Of a DNA stretch of 64,000 bases, positions 51,807 through 60,975 are shown piece by piece (the stretch's first letter is position 1; every line of letters starts with the position of its first letter). Below the pieces are notes generated by a model that worked only from the letters and a program-made list of their open reading frames with translations, searched no databases and was not told the origin of the DNA. This DNA is from Saccharospirillum alexandrii (lineage in GTDB: Bacteria > Pseudomonadota > Gammaproteobacteria > Pseudomonadales > Natronospirillaceae). A program made the position numbers and the translations under genes. Location of the stretch: positions 426,749-490,748 of the forward strand of contig NZ_RCIP01000001.1 in the NCBI RefSeq assembly GCF_004000275.1, read 5' to 3'.

Positions 51807-53228
51807 ATGCGAGTACTCATTGTTGAAGACGATGCCAGTTTGAGAGAGGCGGTCAGCGATACACTGAAGTTGTCTGATTACGAGGTCATTGAGGCCGACT
51901 GTGGTGAAGCGGCCATCGTACGGCTCAACGAAAACCAGGTCGACTTCATTGTCAGCGACGTAAACATGCCGGGCATGGATGGCCATGAATTGCTGGCCTA
52001 CGTGCGCCAACACCAGCCCCAGATTCCGTTTCTGCTGGTGACCGCCTACGCCACGGTCGAAAAAGCGGTGTCTGCCTTGCATGCGGGGGCCGTTGATTAC
52101 TTGGTCAAACCTTTTCAGCCCGAGCAATTGATTGAACTGCTGGAGCGCCATGGCAGCCAGCCCAATACCGCCATCGATGAGCCCATCGCCAATGAAACCT
52201 CAAGCCAGCAGGTGCTGATGCTCGCGCGTAAAGTGGCGGTAACGGACAGCACCACCCTGATAAGCGGCGAAAGCGGGACGGGCAAGGAGGTGCTGGCCCG
52301 GTACATTCACCAGCACTCGCCCCGGGCGCTGCAACCGTTTGTTGCCATCAACTGCGCCGCCATTCCGGAAAACATGCTGGAAGCGACATTGTTTGGGCAT
52401 GAAAAAGGCGCTTTTACCGGGGCCATTGCCAGCCAGCCCGGCAAGTTTGAACAAGCTAACGGTGGCACGCTGTTGCTGGACGAAATTTCCGAAATGGACA
52501 TGGGCTTGCAGGCGAAACTGTTGCGCGTATTGCAGGAGCGCGAAGTCGAACGCATCGGTGGTCGCAAAGTGGTTGAGCTCGATGTTCGGGTACTGGCGAC
52601 CACCAACCGCGACCTGATGCGCGAAGTGCAGGCCGGTCGATTCCGCGAAGACCTCTACTACCGGTTAAACGTCTTCCCGCTGCAGTGGCAGCCATTGCGC
52701 GCACGGCGGGGCGATCTGATACCGCTGGCCAACCACCTGCTCACCAAGCACGCCAAAAAAATGCACAAACCACGTGTCATGCTCGACGATTCTGCCCGAG
52801 CCCGCATACTGGCTTACGACTGGCCCGGCAATATTCGTGAGCTCGATAACGCCTTGCAGCGAGCGTTGATTTTGCAGTCCGGCCAATGGGTGACCGCTCA
52901 GGACCTCGGATTGGAAGGCGAACACCTGATCGATTTTGAACCGGCCCGGCAGCAGGCCATGGCGCATCAATCAGAGGCAATGTCGACTAGCATCGCCGAG
53001 CACGCCGGTGAGTCTGATGAACCGGAAGCGGCTGTGCATGAATCCATGCAGGTTGACCTGAAGCATCGTGAGTTCGAGATTATTCTGGACGCGTTGCGGG
53101 TCACGCAGGGGCGTAAAAACCGGGCGGCGGACAAGTTGGGCATTTCAGCCAGGACCTTGCGTTACAAGCTGGCCAGGATGCGGGAAATTGGCATGGATGT
53201 GGATGGGGCTATTGCGGGTATTCGCTAG
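51807..53228 (+). CDS. fleR: Flagellar sigma-54 response regulator FleR
   Basis: A 473-aa NtrC-family activator. The receiver has Asp51 in FIVSDVNMPGMDG; the AAA+ domain shows Walker A GESGTGKEV, the GAFTGA loop and GGTLLLDEISEMD; and the C-terminal Fis-type helix-turn-helix is GRKNRAADKLGISARTLRYKLARM. GAGGAGA precedes the ATG. Phosphorylated by FleS, it drives the sigma-54 promoters of the hook-basal body operons such as those before flgB and flgF. Its gene is followed by a dispersed palindrome, not by fliE as in Pseudomonas. Confidence 0.93.
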   Translation: MRVLIVEDDASLREAVSDTLKLSDYEVIEADCGEAAIVRLNENQVDFIVSDVNMPGMDGHELLAYVRQHQPQIPFLLVTAYATVEKAVSALHAGAVDYLVKPFQPEQLIELLERHGSQPNTAIDEPIANETSSQQVLMLARKVAVTDSTTLISGESGTGKEVLARYIHQHSPRALQPFVAINCAAIPENMLEATLFGHEKGAFTGAIASQPGKFEQANGGTLLLDEISEMDMGLQAKLLRVLQEREVERIGGRKVVELDVRVLATTNRDLMREVQAGRFREDLYYRLNVFPLQWQPLRARRGDLIPLANHLLTKHAKKMHKPRVMLDDSARARILAYDWPGNIRELDNALQRALILQSGQWVTAQDLGLEGEHLIDFEPARQQAMAHQSEAMSTSIAEHAGESDEPEAAVHESMQVDLKHREFEIILDALRVTQGRKNRAADKLGISARTLRYKLARMREIGMDVDGAIAGIR

Positions 53229-53264
53229 CTAGTCTTTTGATGCAACCACGAGTTTTCCAAGGAA

Positions 53265-53363
53265 TGCCTGGTGCATCTACTGAGGGCCGTTTGACCGCAT
53301 GGATGTGGTCTCCGAGCCCCCGGGGAAGAGATCACGGCGTGCCTTCAGTAAATGTGCCAGGCA
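53265..53363. repeat. Dispersed palindromic repeat copy D
   Basis: Arms of 23 bp (53265-53287 and 53341-53363) pair with four differences, three of them G-U compatible on the + strand. Inside, GACCGCATGGATGTGGTC is itself nearly palindromic, and ATCACGGCG follows. The ATGGAT...CACG elements recall copies A-C, but the rest of the core does not match, so membership is less certain. A GGAGGC/GCCTCC hairpin lies beyond at 53387-53410. Confidence 0.55.
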
Positions 53364-53428
53364 GTCCGGTTCGCCTCTGTAGTAAAGGAGGCCGCATAAA
53401 GTAAGCCTCCGGGAATGCTCACTGCCAA

Positions 53429-53641
53429 CTATGCCAAAGAACTCTTCTTAGACAACCAATGTTCATACTCTTCCTGATTCAACGCCCGGGCTTCGTCTTC
53501 CAGCATGACAGGAATGCCGTCGCGAATGGGGTAGGCGAGTTTGGCGGCGGTTGAAATCAGCTCTTCCTTTTCCCGGTCTATTTGCAGCGGCGCCTTGGTG
53601 ACCGGGCAGACCAGAATATTCAGCATTTGTTTATCGATCAT
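53429..53641 (-). CDS. Trm112-like protein (YcaR family)
   Basis: A 70-aa member of the Trm112/UPF0434 family. Core pattern [22 protein letters not shown] and [19 protein letters not shown] is clear. The usual C-P-x-C zinc knuckle is CPVT here, with the second Cys replaced; many bacterial members have also lost the ligands. Start ATG at 53641 (or 53644, adjacent), overlapping the yidD stop by 11 bp. Bacterial role is not settled. It is convergent with fleR. Confidence 0.8.
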   Translation of the reverse strand: MIDKQMLNILVCPVTKAPLQIDREKEELISTAAKLAYPIRDGIPVMLEDEARALNQEEYEHWLSKKSSLA

Positions 53642-53951
53642 CATTGCGGTGGCCCTCGTGGCTGCAGTCCGTTTTCTGTTTGGTATCTTGCGGACGGGTA
53701 TCATCCGCTGGCGGCTCATCATAGTCTGGTAATGGCACGCCCGGTACCGGGTCGATGCCGCCTTCACACCCCGGGTGGCAGCGGGCAATGCGTTTTACGG
53801 CCAGCCAACTGCCTTTCAACGCGCCGTGGTGCTGCAAAGCGATCAGGGCGTATTCGGAGCAGGTCGGGTAATACCGGCAACGTGGCCCGAGGAGGGGACT
53901 GATGGCCAGTCGGTAGAATTTCACCAGAGCGATCAGCGGCCATTTCAGCAC
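53631..53951 (-). CDS. yidD: Membrane protein insertion efficiency factor YidD
   Basis: A 106-aa protein. It has the YidD signature: [30 protein letters not shown] with the cysteines in RCRYYPTCS, then [24 protein letters not shown]. YidD is thought to help the YidC insertase. A GTG at 53951 with GGAG about 11 bp upstream is the likeliest start. The C-terminal 25 residues are a hydrophilic tail ([16 protein letters not shown]), common and variable in the family. It sits 19 bp after cysS. Confidence 0.85.
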   Translation of the reverse strand: MLKWPLIALVKFYRLAISPLLGPRCRYYPTCSEYALIALQHHGALKGSWLAVKRIARCHPGCEGGIDPVPGVPLPDYDEPPADDTRPQDTKQKTDCSHEGHRNDDR

Positions 53952-53970
53952 GATGCAGGCTCCGCCGGGC

Positions 53971-55356
53971 TCAGGCCTCGCGAGACCATTGTGTGCCTTC
54001 ACGGGTGTCCTGAATGAGAATGCCCGCCTGCTTCAATTCCTCTCTGATGGCATCGGCCCGGGCGAAGTCTTTGGCCTTTTTGGCGTCCTGCCGTTGCTGA
54101 ATCAAAGCTTCAATCGCCTCGGGTTGCAGGCCGTCTTGCTGCTGGCCATGAAACCAGGTCATGGGGTCTTGCTGGGCAATACCCAGAATGCCGGTAATGG
54201 CGATTAACTCGCCTTTCAGCCGGGCGCGCTCGGCGTTGTCGGTCGTCTTGAAGAACTGACCGGTCAATTCATAAAGCGCAGCAATGGCCCTGGGCGTGTT
54301 CAGGTCATCCAGCAGCGCCTGAACCGCTTCCAGTGAGGACAGGTCGGCAGGCTCAACTGCCGCGATATCCTGACTGTCGCGCAACACCGTGTAGAGCCGA
54401 TCCAGCGTTTGGCGGCTCTGGCTCAGTAATTGTTCCGACCAATTCAGGTTCGAACGATAATGTGCCGACAACAGTGTCAGTCGAACCACTTCACCGGGGT
54501 GCTCGTTCAGTACGTCTCGCAACACCGTGAAATTGCCCAGCGATTTGGACATCTTCTCGCCTTCGACGTCGAGCATCGCATTGTGCACCCAATAACGGGC
54601 ATAGCCCTGGCTGTCCGGCACGCAGCACAGACCCTGGGCCATTTCATTCTCGTGGTGCGGGAAAATCAGATCGCTGCCACCGCCGTGTATATCGATGGTA
54701 TCGCCCAGATGCGCCATGATCATGGCCGTGCATTCAATGTGCCAGCCGGGGCGACCCCGACCCCAGGGGCTGTCCCAACCCGGCAGGTCGTCACTGGAGG
54801 GCTTCCACAGCACGAAATCCATTGGGTGGCGCTTGTAGGTGGCGACGTCGACCCGGGCGCCAGCCAGCATGTCGTCGATGTTGCGACGCGACAGCTGTCC
54901 GTAGTCTTTCATGGAGTCGACGGCGAACAAAACATGGCCTTCGGCCGCGTAGGCATGATCGCGGTCGATCAGTCGCTCAATGATGTCGATGATCTGCGGG
55001 ATGTGTTCAGTCGCGCGCGGTTGCAGCGTGGGGTCGAGATTGCCCAGTGCTGCCATGTCTTCCTGATAGGCCGTGGCGTACGTGTCAGCAAAGGCCTTGA
55101 TATCGACGCCTTCGGCTTTGGCGCTGGCGTTGATCTTGTCGTCAATGTCCGTCAGGTTACGGGCGAAAATGACGTTCGAAAACTGGGTTTTCAGTAGCCG
55201 GTACAGCAAGTCGAACACGACGGCCGAACGGCCATTGCCAACGTGAATGTAGTTGTAGACGGTAGGGCCGCAGGCGTAAAACGTCACTCTGTTCGGGTCG
55301 AGCGGTACAAAGGGTTCTTTCTTGCCGGACAGGGTGTTGTAAACAGTCAGCGTCAT
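53971..55356 (-). CDS. cysS: Cysteinyl-tRNA synthetase
   Basis: A 461-aa class I aminoacyl-tRNA synthetase of normal length. [16 protein letters not shown] starts it, the HIGH-type motif is YIHVGN after the zinc-binding Cys in YACGPTVYN, and the second signature is [17 protein letters not shown] and [15 protein letters not shown] bind zinc and substrate. The ATG at 55356 matches family starts; upstream frame to 55419 is leader. Essential for translation. Confidence 0.96.
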   Translation of the reverse strand: MTLTVYNTLSGKKEPFVPLDPNRVTFYACGPTVYNYIHVGNGRSAVVFDLLYRLLKTQFSNVIFARNLTDIDDKINASAKAEGVDIKAFADTYATAYQEDMAALGNLDPTLQPRATEHIPQIIDIIERLIDRDHAYAAEGHVLFAVDSMKDYGQLSRRNIDDMLAGARVDVATYKRHPMDFVLWKPSSDDLPGWDSPWGRGRPGWHIECTAMIMAHLGDTIDIHGGGSDLIFPHHENEMAQGLCCVPDSQGYARYWVHNAMLDVEGEKMSKSLGNFTVLRDVLNEHPGEVVRLTLLSAHYRSNLNWSEQLLSQSRQTLDRLYTVLRDSQDIAAVEPADLSSLEAVQALLDDLNTPRAIAALYELTGQFFKTTDNAERARLKGELIAITGILGIAQQDPMTWFHGQQQDGLQPEAIEALIQQRQDAKKAKDFARADAIREELKQAGILIQDTREGTQWSREA

Positions 55357-55434
55357 CTGCGGTTCCGAAGCTCTCTTGAGTGAATCATTGAATGGATAGC
55401 CGTGGCGCCAGTGTAACACCGCGGCGTCATGGGG

Positions 55435-56298
55435 TCATGAGCCGGATTCGGCGATAGCGCCCTTCATCACGCCTTCAAAGGCGCGCACGCGCCACCGGTC
55501 GCGCGGGTATTCCGCCGCCAGGCTGTTAGCCAGGTGCGCGGCGATCAGCTCAACCGTGGTGTCGGTTTTGAGGATTTCGGTGCTTGCCTCTGGTAACCAG
55601 ACATCAAATCGGCCCTGCTCGGCGTCGTAACCGATATGGACCAGGTCCGACTCAACGGGCTGGCTGTGCACGATATCTTCTTCGGTGATCAGATAGATAT
55701 CCTGAAAGCGTTCCGCCCAGTCTCGCTCGACTTCGGTATCACGCTGACCATTGCGAAAAATTTCGATGCGCGACCGGTGCCCGTGGCAGATACGCTGACA
55801 GTCACCCTGGTGTTTTTTCAGGCCGTGCGAATAGTGATAAAAGGGGCCGTCGATCAGTTCGCTGCGCAGGCGCAACACGACCTGAGAGACATTATCGGGC
55901 ACCAGGGTATTGAGGTGCGCTTCCAGCGTCGGCCGCACGGAGTCGATGCTGATGTCGTCGGTTTCGACCAGATAAACCGCTTCGCGCGGCGATTCATAGT
56001 GAAACCGGCATGCGCCCCGGGCGTTACGAAATTCGGCCTGAATGCGTTCGCCGTTTTGGGTTTCCTGCAGCGTCAACCCGGGCAGTTTTGCTGGCAGCAC
56101 CAGGGTGTGGTCCATGCCCGAATCAAGCGCGGCCTTGAGCAGTTTTTTGACGTGGCCAAAATCGAATACCATGCCCTCGTCGTTGAGATCGCCCACCAGC
56201 TCGACGTCAACAATCCAGCTTTCGCCCACCACACCCCGGGTTGGGTGAAAATAGCTGAAATCGAGTACGGTGAGGTTGTCTACAAAAAGGCGGCTCAT
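55435..56298 (-). CDS. 6-pyruvoyl-tetrahydropterin synthase/QueD-family protein with two T-fold units
   Basis: A 287-aa protein, about twice the length of QueD (120-140 aa). The N-terminal unit has GMVFDFGHVKKLLKAALDSGMDHTLVL, the PTPS pattern of Asp-Phe and Asp-His; the C-terminal unit has the clustered histidines YHYSHGLKKHQGDCQRICHGHRSRIEI (HYSHGLK, CHGHRS), likely zinc ligands. QueD makes carboxytetrahydropterin for queuosine, but these long forms are often annotated without a tested function. No other queuosine gene is adjacent. Confidence 0.75.
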   Translation of the reverse strand: MSRLFVDNLTVLDFSYFHPTRGVVGESWIVDVELVGDLNDEGMVFDFGHVKKLLKAALDSGMDHTLVLPAKLPGLTLQETQNGERIQAEFRNARGACRFHYESPREAVYLVETDDISIDSVRPTLEAHLNTLVPDNVSQVVLRLRSELIDGPFYHYSHGLKKHQGDCQRICHGHRSRIEIFRNGQRDTEVERDWAERFQDIYLITEEDIVHSQPVESDLVHIGYDAEQGRFDVWLPEASTEILKTDTTVELIAAHLANSLAAEYPRDRWRVRAFEGVMKGAIAESGS

Positions 56299-56463
56299 TA
56301 TGGGTCCGGTCGCGAAAAGGGTCGCGTATTTTAGCAGCTTGCCACGCTAGAGGGGAGGGCGGTCTGAATGTATAGCGTCCCAGGTGGAAGGCGGTCTCTG
56401 TAAAACTTCGCAACCGTGGCTATTGTTGGCTAAACTTTCCTCAAACATTCTGGGAAACCTGAC

Positions 56464-56652
56464 GTGAAAAAAGTCGACCCCTGGCTTGAAGCTGGGCTGA
56501 AAGCGCGGGAAATGCGCAAAAGCCTGGGTTATTCCTACCTGGCCGCTGATGAGATTATCCGCAGCATGCGTGCCTTGCGCGAAGCCCTGCCACTGCCCGA
56601 CAGCAGCAAGGCGCTGCCTAAGCCTCCCCTTGAGGAGGAGCCAGATAGCTGA
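56464..56652 (+). CDS. Small hypothetical protein
   Basis: A 62-aa protein starting with GTG or, in frame, ATG-like context at 56464 (reads MKKVDPWLEAGLKAREMRKSLGYSYLAADE in parts). Helical N-terminal half, Pro- and Glu-rich tail. Its last 35 bp overlap the 3' end of the convergent greB gene. No family recognised; coding nature rests on length, codon style and position only. Confidence 0.45.
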   Translation: MKKVDPWLEAGLKAREMRKSLGYSYLAADEIIRSMRALREALPLPDSSKALPKPPLEEEPDS

Positions 56653-57136
56653 CGTGCGTCACCCAGTATTCGGTCTCACCGGCTGGTGTTTGCACCCGAA
56701 TTTCATCGTCAATGGTTTTTTTCAGCAGGGCCCGTGCCATCGGTGAGTCGATGCTGATGTAGCGTGGGTCAAGATCGAACTCATCCGGGCCAACCAAGCG
56801 CATTACCCTGGGGACCTCATCGTCATCGACCACCCGTACCCAGGCACCAAAGTAGATACGGCTCTGGTCATCGGGCAGCGTGGCCACCACCTGCAACGAT
56901 TCCAGCCGCTTGGTTAAAAAGCGCACCCGGCTGTCGATCTGTCGCAATCGCTTTTTGCCGTAAATGTATTCGGCGTTTTCAGATCGATCCCCTTGTTTGG
57001 CCGCGTCTGACACCTCCTGTGTTACCAGCGGGCGCTCCACATGCCACAGTTCATGAAGCTCGGCGCGCATTCTGGCTTCACCTTCGGGCGTTGTGTAAGG
57101 GCTGCTGCGCGGACGCGGCGGTCGGTAGCGGCTCAT
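56618..57136 (-). CDS. greB: Transcript cleavage factor GreB
   Basis: A 172-aa factor that rescues backtracked RNA polymerase by stimulating RNA cleavage. The N-terminal coiled coil carries YTTPEGEARMRAELHELWHVERP and the acidic tip SDAAKQGDRSENAEYIYGKKRLRQID; the C-terminal FKBP-like domain ends DSPMARALLKKTIDDEIRVQTPAGETEYWV. The RSENAEYIYGK form is GreB rather than GreA. Start ATG at 57136 overlaps the mnmC stop by 4 bp (ATGA), so the two are coupled. Confidence 0.92.
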   Translation of the reverse strand: MSRYRPPRPRSSPYTTPEGEARMRAELHELWHVERPLVTQEVSDAAKQGDRSENAEYIYGKKRLRQIDSRVRFLTKRLESLQVVATLPDDQSRIYFGAWVRVVDDDEVPRVMRLVGPDEFDLDPRYISIDSPMARALLKKTIDDEIRVQTPAGETEYWVTHVSYLAPPQGEA

Positions 57137-59163
57137 CGTTGTCCTCGTATCAGTCGGCGAATGATAAAGCGGTTCGGGTTTAGGTGATTGGCCACGCTCT
57201 GGGCGACAGGCAGGGGCTCGCCGTTGATCCAGGCAGCCAGAGCGCGCGACGCCAGTGGTATCGAGCACAGGCCTTTGGAACCATGGGCAAGGTTGGCCCA
57301 CAAGCCCTGGTAGTATGGCGGCTCCGGCAAACGGTGGGTCAGCCGTTTGGTCAGGCCGGTTTGGTAGGCCAGGGTAAAGCCTTCGGCATCGACCAGGGGG
57401 CCTACTTGCGGAAAGTAGTCGGGTGAGGCGCAGCGTTGGCCGGCGCGGGCATCACGAATCGCTTCTCGGCCACTGATCAGACCCGGCAATCGTTGGTGGG
57501 CGTTGTTCAGATTGTCGATATCGTCCTGCTGACTCAGGGCTGGCCCGGTTTGACCGACGTGGAAGCTGGCGCCCAGACTGTGGGCTCCATCATAGGCTGG
57601 TACCAGATAGCGGTCTGAGCAGATCACCGCTTTCAGTCCCGCAAGGGCCGGGGTCGATTCAATGCGAGTCACCTGGCCGCCAATGGGTTTCAGTGGCAAA
57701 TACTGGCTCTGTGCCAGTGACTGCGCGTGAAAGGCGTTGCACAGAATGACCTGGGAGGCGACCAGGGTTTGCTCGCCGCCGACGGTCTCGCAATGAACCT
57801 GCCAGTGGCCGTCTTCACCCTGGTGCAACGCGGTGACTCGATGATGGGTACGTACCTGAATAAGCGGGTGATCCAACCGGTGTTGCACCAGCGCTGGCGG
57901 CTGAACCCAGCCACCACCCGGAAAATACAGCGCCTCGCAGGGCAGGGCTGCGCCCGCCAGTTCACTGGCTAAAGGCTGGCTGACACACTCCGCCAACTCC
58001 CCGGCAAAGGGGTTTCGCTGGTGCAGGTGATTGAAGCGCCGGGCCTCCTTGCTGCCCTGGTTCAATTGCAGCAGGCCGCATGGCTGGTGCGGCACGCTCG
58101 CTGGCAAGGCCGCCAGGCGTCGCTGCGCCAGATGCAGGGCCGTGGTATAAAAACGGTTCACCGGCGTGTCGTCGTGAGACAGCCGGGCATAAATAGCGCC
58201 CTGCTGGTTGCCCGATGCACCCGAAGCTACCTCACCCGCCTGTTCCAGTACCGTCACCTGCCAACCACGACAGGCCAGCTCCCGGGCGGTATGGGCACCG
58301 GCCAGCCCGGCGCCGACTACAATGGCCGTGCGATTGCTGGCGTATGCCGGGGCAGCGGGCCAATGCCATTCGTTTTGCGGCCACAGGCCCGGCTTAGGCG
58401 GCCCCACAATACCGGCAAAACGACCCTGCAGCATTTCACGCTTCTTGCCGAACCCTGGCCGCCGGGAAACGGTGAAACCGGCACCCCTAAGACCGTTGCG
58501 GACCTGGCTGGCCGAGGTGAACGTCGCAAAGGACGTGTCGGTATGGCTTAACCGGGCCATTGATTGAAAGAGGGGCGGTTGCCACATGTCCGGGTTGCGG
58601 CTGGGTGTGAAGCCATCGAGAAACCAGGCGTCTACCCGGGCATTCAGATCGTTCAGGGTGTCCTGGGCGTCGCCAAATAGCAGCAATAAACCGACCCGAT
58701 CGCTCAACTCCACGGCATGAAAACCCGGCAAGCGGGGCGGGTATTCAGCAACCAGGCGCTCGACCCTTGCCGACAGCGTAGGCCAGGCCTGCAAGGCCTG
58801 CTGAATCTGGTGTTTCGACAAGGGGTAGCGTTCGGTACTGATAAAGGTTAATCGGGCACTGGCAGGAGCGGCTTGTTCAAACAAATCCCAGGTAGCCAGA
58901 GCACTCAGTCCGGTGCCGAAGCCCGTTTCAGCGACGGTAAAGTGACTGTGCTCAGCCAGTTGGGCAAAACGCTGTGCCAGGTTGTTGCCTTGCAGAAAGA
59001 CGTAATCGGTCTCGGCGTAACCGTTGTCGGTCGAGAAATAGAAGTCGTCGAAGTAAGTTGAGCGCGGAGAACCAGCGTCTGTGAACACCAGGTCAGGGCG
59101 TTGCATGGCGGCTTGCTCTGTGTCGTCTGCGCCAGCGTCCGGGTCAGCGCTGAGGTTATTCAT
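57133..59163 (-). CDS. mnmC: Bifunctional tRNA 5-methylaminomethyl-2-thiouridine synthase MnmC
   Basis: A 676-aa two-domain enzyme for wobble uridine modification. The N-terminal methyltransferase domain (about 1-245) has SAM-binding AETGFGTGLSALATWDLF and DAWFLDGFTPSRNPDMW; the C-terminal FAD oxidase domain starts at IVVGAGLAGAHTARELACRGW and includes GASGNQQGAIYARLS and GGGWVQPPALV, ending near HGSKGLCSIPLAS. Both halves are intact and fused, as in gammaproteobacteria. Confidence 0.95.
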   Translation of the reverse strand: MNNLSADPDAGADDTEQAAMQRPDLVFTDAGSPRSTYFDDFYFSTDNGYAETDYVFLQGNNLAQRFAQLAEHSHFTVAETGFGTGLSALATWDLFEQAAPASARLTFISTERYPLSKHQIQQALQAWPTLSARVERLVAEYPPRLPGFHAVELSDRVGLLLLFGDAQDTLNDLNARVDAWFLDGFTPSRNPDMWQPPLFQSMARLSHTDTSFATFTSASQVRNGLRGAGFTVSRRPGFGKKREMLQGRFAGIVGPPKPGLWPQNEWHWPAAPAYASNRTAIVVGAGLAGAHTARELACRGWQVTVLEQAGEVASGASGNQQGAIYARLSHDDTPVNRFYTTALHLAQRRLAALPASVPHQPCGLLQLNQGSKEARRFNHLHQRNPFAGELAECVSQPLASELAGAALPCEALYFPGGGWVQPPALVQHRLDHPLIQVRTHHRVTALHQGEDGHWQVHCETVGGEQTLVASQVILCNAFHAQSLAQSQYLPLKPIGGQVTRIESTPALAGLKAVICSDRYLVPAYDGAHSLGASFHVGQTGPALSQQDDIDNLNNAHQRLPGLISGREAIRDARAGQRCASPDYFPQVGPLVDAEGFTLAYQTGLTKRLTHRLPEPPYYQGLWANLAHGSKGLCSIPLASRALAAWINGEPLPVAQSVANHLNPNRFIIRRLIRGQR

Positions 59164-59181
59164 TTCGGTTGTCCCCGGTGG

Positions 59182-59532
59182 TCAGTGCGATACTGGCAAA
59201 TCCAGCAGTTGGTTCAGCCAGTTCTCGAAATACTGCTTGGGCAGTACCACGTCGTCCATCGAAAAGCGTTGCAGATCTTCCAGCGTATACTGGGTTGCCA
59301 GATGCAGCTCCCACTGAACCACAACATCGTCGGCGATATCCAGCGCAAGCTCCGGGGTGGCTGGTATCTGATCGTCAGTCTGGTGATCGAAATCGTCACC
59401 AAAGCGCGAGCACCACTCTACAATCTGGAAATGACTGAAGCGGGACATAGACCCGAGCAACCCCTGGCTCAGCAAATCGGCCAGGTTGGACAGGGTATGG
59501 GGTTTGGTAATAGGGGTGCTGGACCAGGCCAT
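59182..59532 (-). CDS. Conserved hypothetical protein, 116 aa
   Basis: An acidic soluble protein, 19 bp ahead of mnmC in the same direction. Recognisable phrases are MSRFSHFQIVEWCSRFGDDFDH and ALDIADDVVVQWELHLATQYTLEDLQRFSMDDVVLPKQYFENWL. No catalytic motif or signal peptide. I do not recognise the family. Context suggests an operon with mnmC and greB but no specific role. Confidence 0.6.
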   Translation of the reverse strand: MAWSSTPITKPHTLSNLADLLSQGLLGSMSRFSHFQIVEWCSRFGDDFDHQTDDQIPATPELALDIADDVVVQWELHLATQYTLEDLQRFSMDDVVLPKQYFENWLNQLLDLPVSH

Positions 59533-59660
59533 GGGACCACTCGTTCGAATTTGTTTCAGTGTATCAGTCCGCCCGAATTTACATAAGGTGACAGCGTTTG
59601 GGGTAGATCAGATCTCTGGCTTAAGGCTCATCATTTTTAGAGTAAACAAAAGCGACTAGC

Positions 59661-59757
59661 ATCGGTGGCCGGGTGTGCCTCTGCGGTCTAGGCCCGAGTC
59701 GTCGGACCGCCAGGATGGATCTACGCCGACCCCACAGAGGCACACCCGGTTGCCGAT
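59661..59757. repeat. Dispersed palindromic repeat copy C
   Basis: Arms of 23 bp (59661-59683, 59735-59757) differ at three positions, all G-U compatible on the + strand. The core reads GCGGTCTAGGCCCGAG, CGTCGGACCG (59700-59709), ATGGATCTACGCCGACCCC. Copy B on its minus strand has nearly the same words in the same order. It lies in the 255-bp gap 59533-59787, which has no gene. Confidence 0.8.
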
Positions 59758-59787
59758 CCGGGCCAGTGCCACTCAGTTGACTTTATC

Positions 59788-60465
59788 TCAAGCCCAGCTA
59801 TCGCGGCGCTTGCTGCGAACTTTCGGTAGCAGTACGCCCATGATCAGGCCAATGACGATCAGGCTGCCGCCGGCGATCAGCATGCGGCTTTCCCGGGTTT
59901 CGCGGGTGTTAGCCAGGTTTTGCCGGGCGACATCGAGTTCATTGCGCAGGCTGGCGTTTTCCTCCGAAAGCTGCTGATTACGCTGGTCGAGGTTAATGGC
60001 ATCTTCGCTGATTTGGGTGATCTCGCGCAGTTCGGTCGTCAGACGCTGGTTTTCCGAGCGCAGCGTGTCCAGCTCACCGGTGACATCGCCCCGGTCGGCC
60101 AGCAGACTGGTGTAGCGCTCGTCGAGCTCTGTGACCTGTTCCTGCAAACGGTCTCGCTCTGCCACCAGAGCTTCCAGTTGAAGCTCAGCGGTCGGTTCTT
60201 CCTGCACAAAACGCTCCGGAATCCAGCCTTCAATACCTTCTTCGGTGCGCACGTTGTAATAGCCATTTTGCGGCTCGTCCTGCAGGGTTTCCATTCGGGT
60301 GCCCGATGGAATGGTCTTCAAAATTCGGAACTGATCGCCGGCTCCCGTTCGGACATTGACCCAAAGCTCATCGATAAGCCACAAGGTAGCGCTACTGGCA
60401 GTACCACTGAACATCAGCACCAGAGTCAGACCGAGGATCAGGCGGGTTTTGGAGAGCACAGTCAT
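59788..60465 (-). CDS. TIGR04211-type SH3 domain membrane protein
   Basis: About 225 aa (ATG at 60465, or 60480 in frame). A signal peptide (LILGLTLVLMFSGTASS) is followed by a bacterial SH3 domain (about 30-90, LWVNVRTGAGDQFRILKTIPSGTRMETLQ), a coiled coil (about 95-190), and a C-terminal transmembrane helix (MLIAGGSLIVIGLIMGVLLP) with a basic tail. This is the layout of the SH3-coil-TM family including E. coli YgiM. Function is unknown; envelope location is likely. Confidence 0.82.
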   Translation of the reverse strand: MTVLSKTRLILGLTLVLMFSGTASSATLWLIDELWVNVRTGAGDQFRILKTIPSGTRMETLQDEPQNGYYNVRTEEGIEGWIPERFVQEEPTAELQLEALVAERDRLQEQVTELDERYTSLLADRGDVTGELDTLRSENQRLTTELREITQISEDAINLDQRNQQLSEENASLRNELDVARQNLANTRETRESRMLIAGGSLIVIGLIMGVLLPKVRSKRRDSWA

Positions 60466-60583
60466 TAATTCAGTTCCCATGATATCGAAGTTGGTTAATA
60501 AAAATGGCTAATAAACAGATGGATATACTGTCGGAACAGTTTACACCCGGAGGGCCATTACAAAACAGGCCCCTTACGTTGCG

Positions 60584-60883
60584 TTAAGGTAATACTTTTT
60601 TAAACGGTTTGATGCTGACTTCGGCATAAACACCAGCGTCGACATAAGGGTCGGCTTCGGCCCAGGCACGGGCATCGGCCAGCGAATCAAACTCGGCAAT
60701 GATCAGCGAGCCGGTGAAGCCAGCGTCACCCGGATCGTTCGCCTCAACGGCAGGATTGGGACCGGCAATGAGCAATCGCCCCGAGTCCTTCAGTGACTCG
60801 AGCCGCTTGAGGTGCTCGGCACGCACACTCTGGCGGCGTGCCAGGCTATCGGGAACGTCTTCACAGACGATGGAAAACCACAT
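60584..60883 (-). CDS. YciI-family protein
   Basis: A 99-aa protein of the YCII fold: [43 protein letters not shown] and [28 protein letters not shown] are diagnostic, with the conserved His in RAEHL and Asp in ADPYV that line the putative active site. Normal length, and divergent from the PHP-domain gene. E. coli YciI has no settled substrate. Confidence 0.88.
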   Translation of the reverse strand: MWFSIVCEDVPDSLARRQSVRAEHLKRLESLKDSGRLLIAGPNPAVEANDPGDAGFTGSLIIAEFDSLADARAWAEADPYVDAGVYAEVSIKPFKKVLP

Positions 60884-60975
60884 GGTTCATTCTCCTCAGA
60901 CAGGGGGTGGCCGACAAACGTCCACAAATCAGGCATCATACGGCACCAGCCTGAATCCTGACAATTAAGGATACT

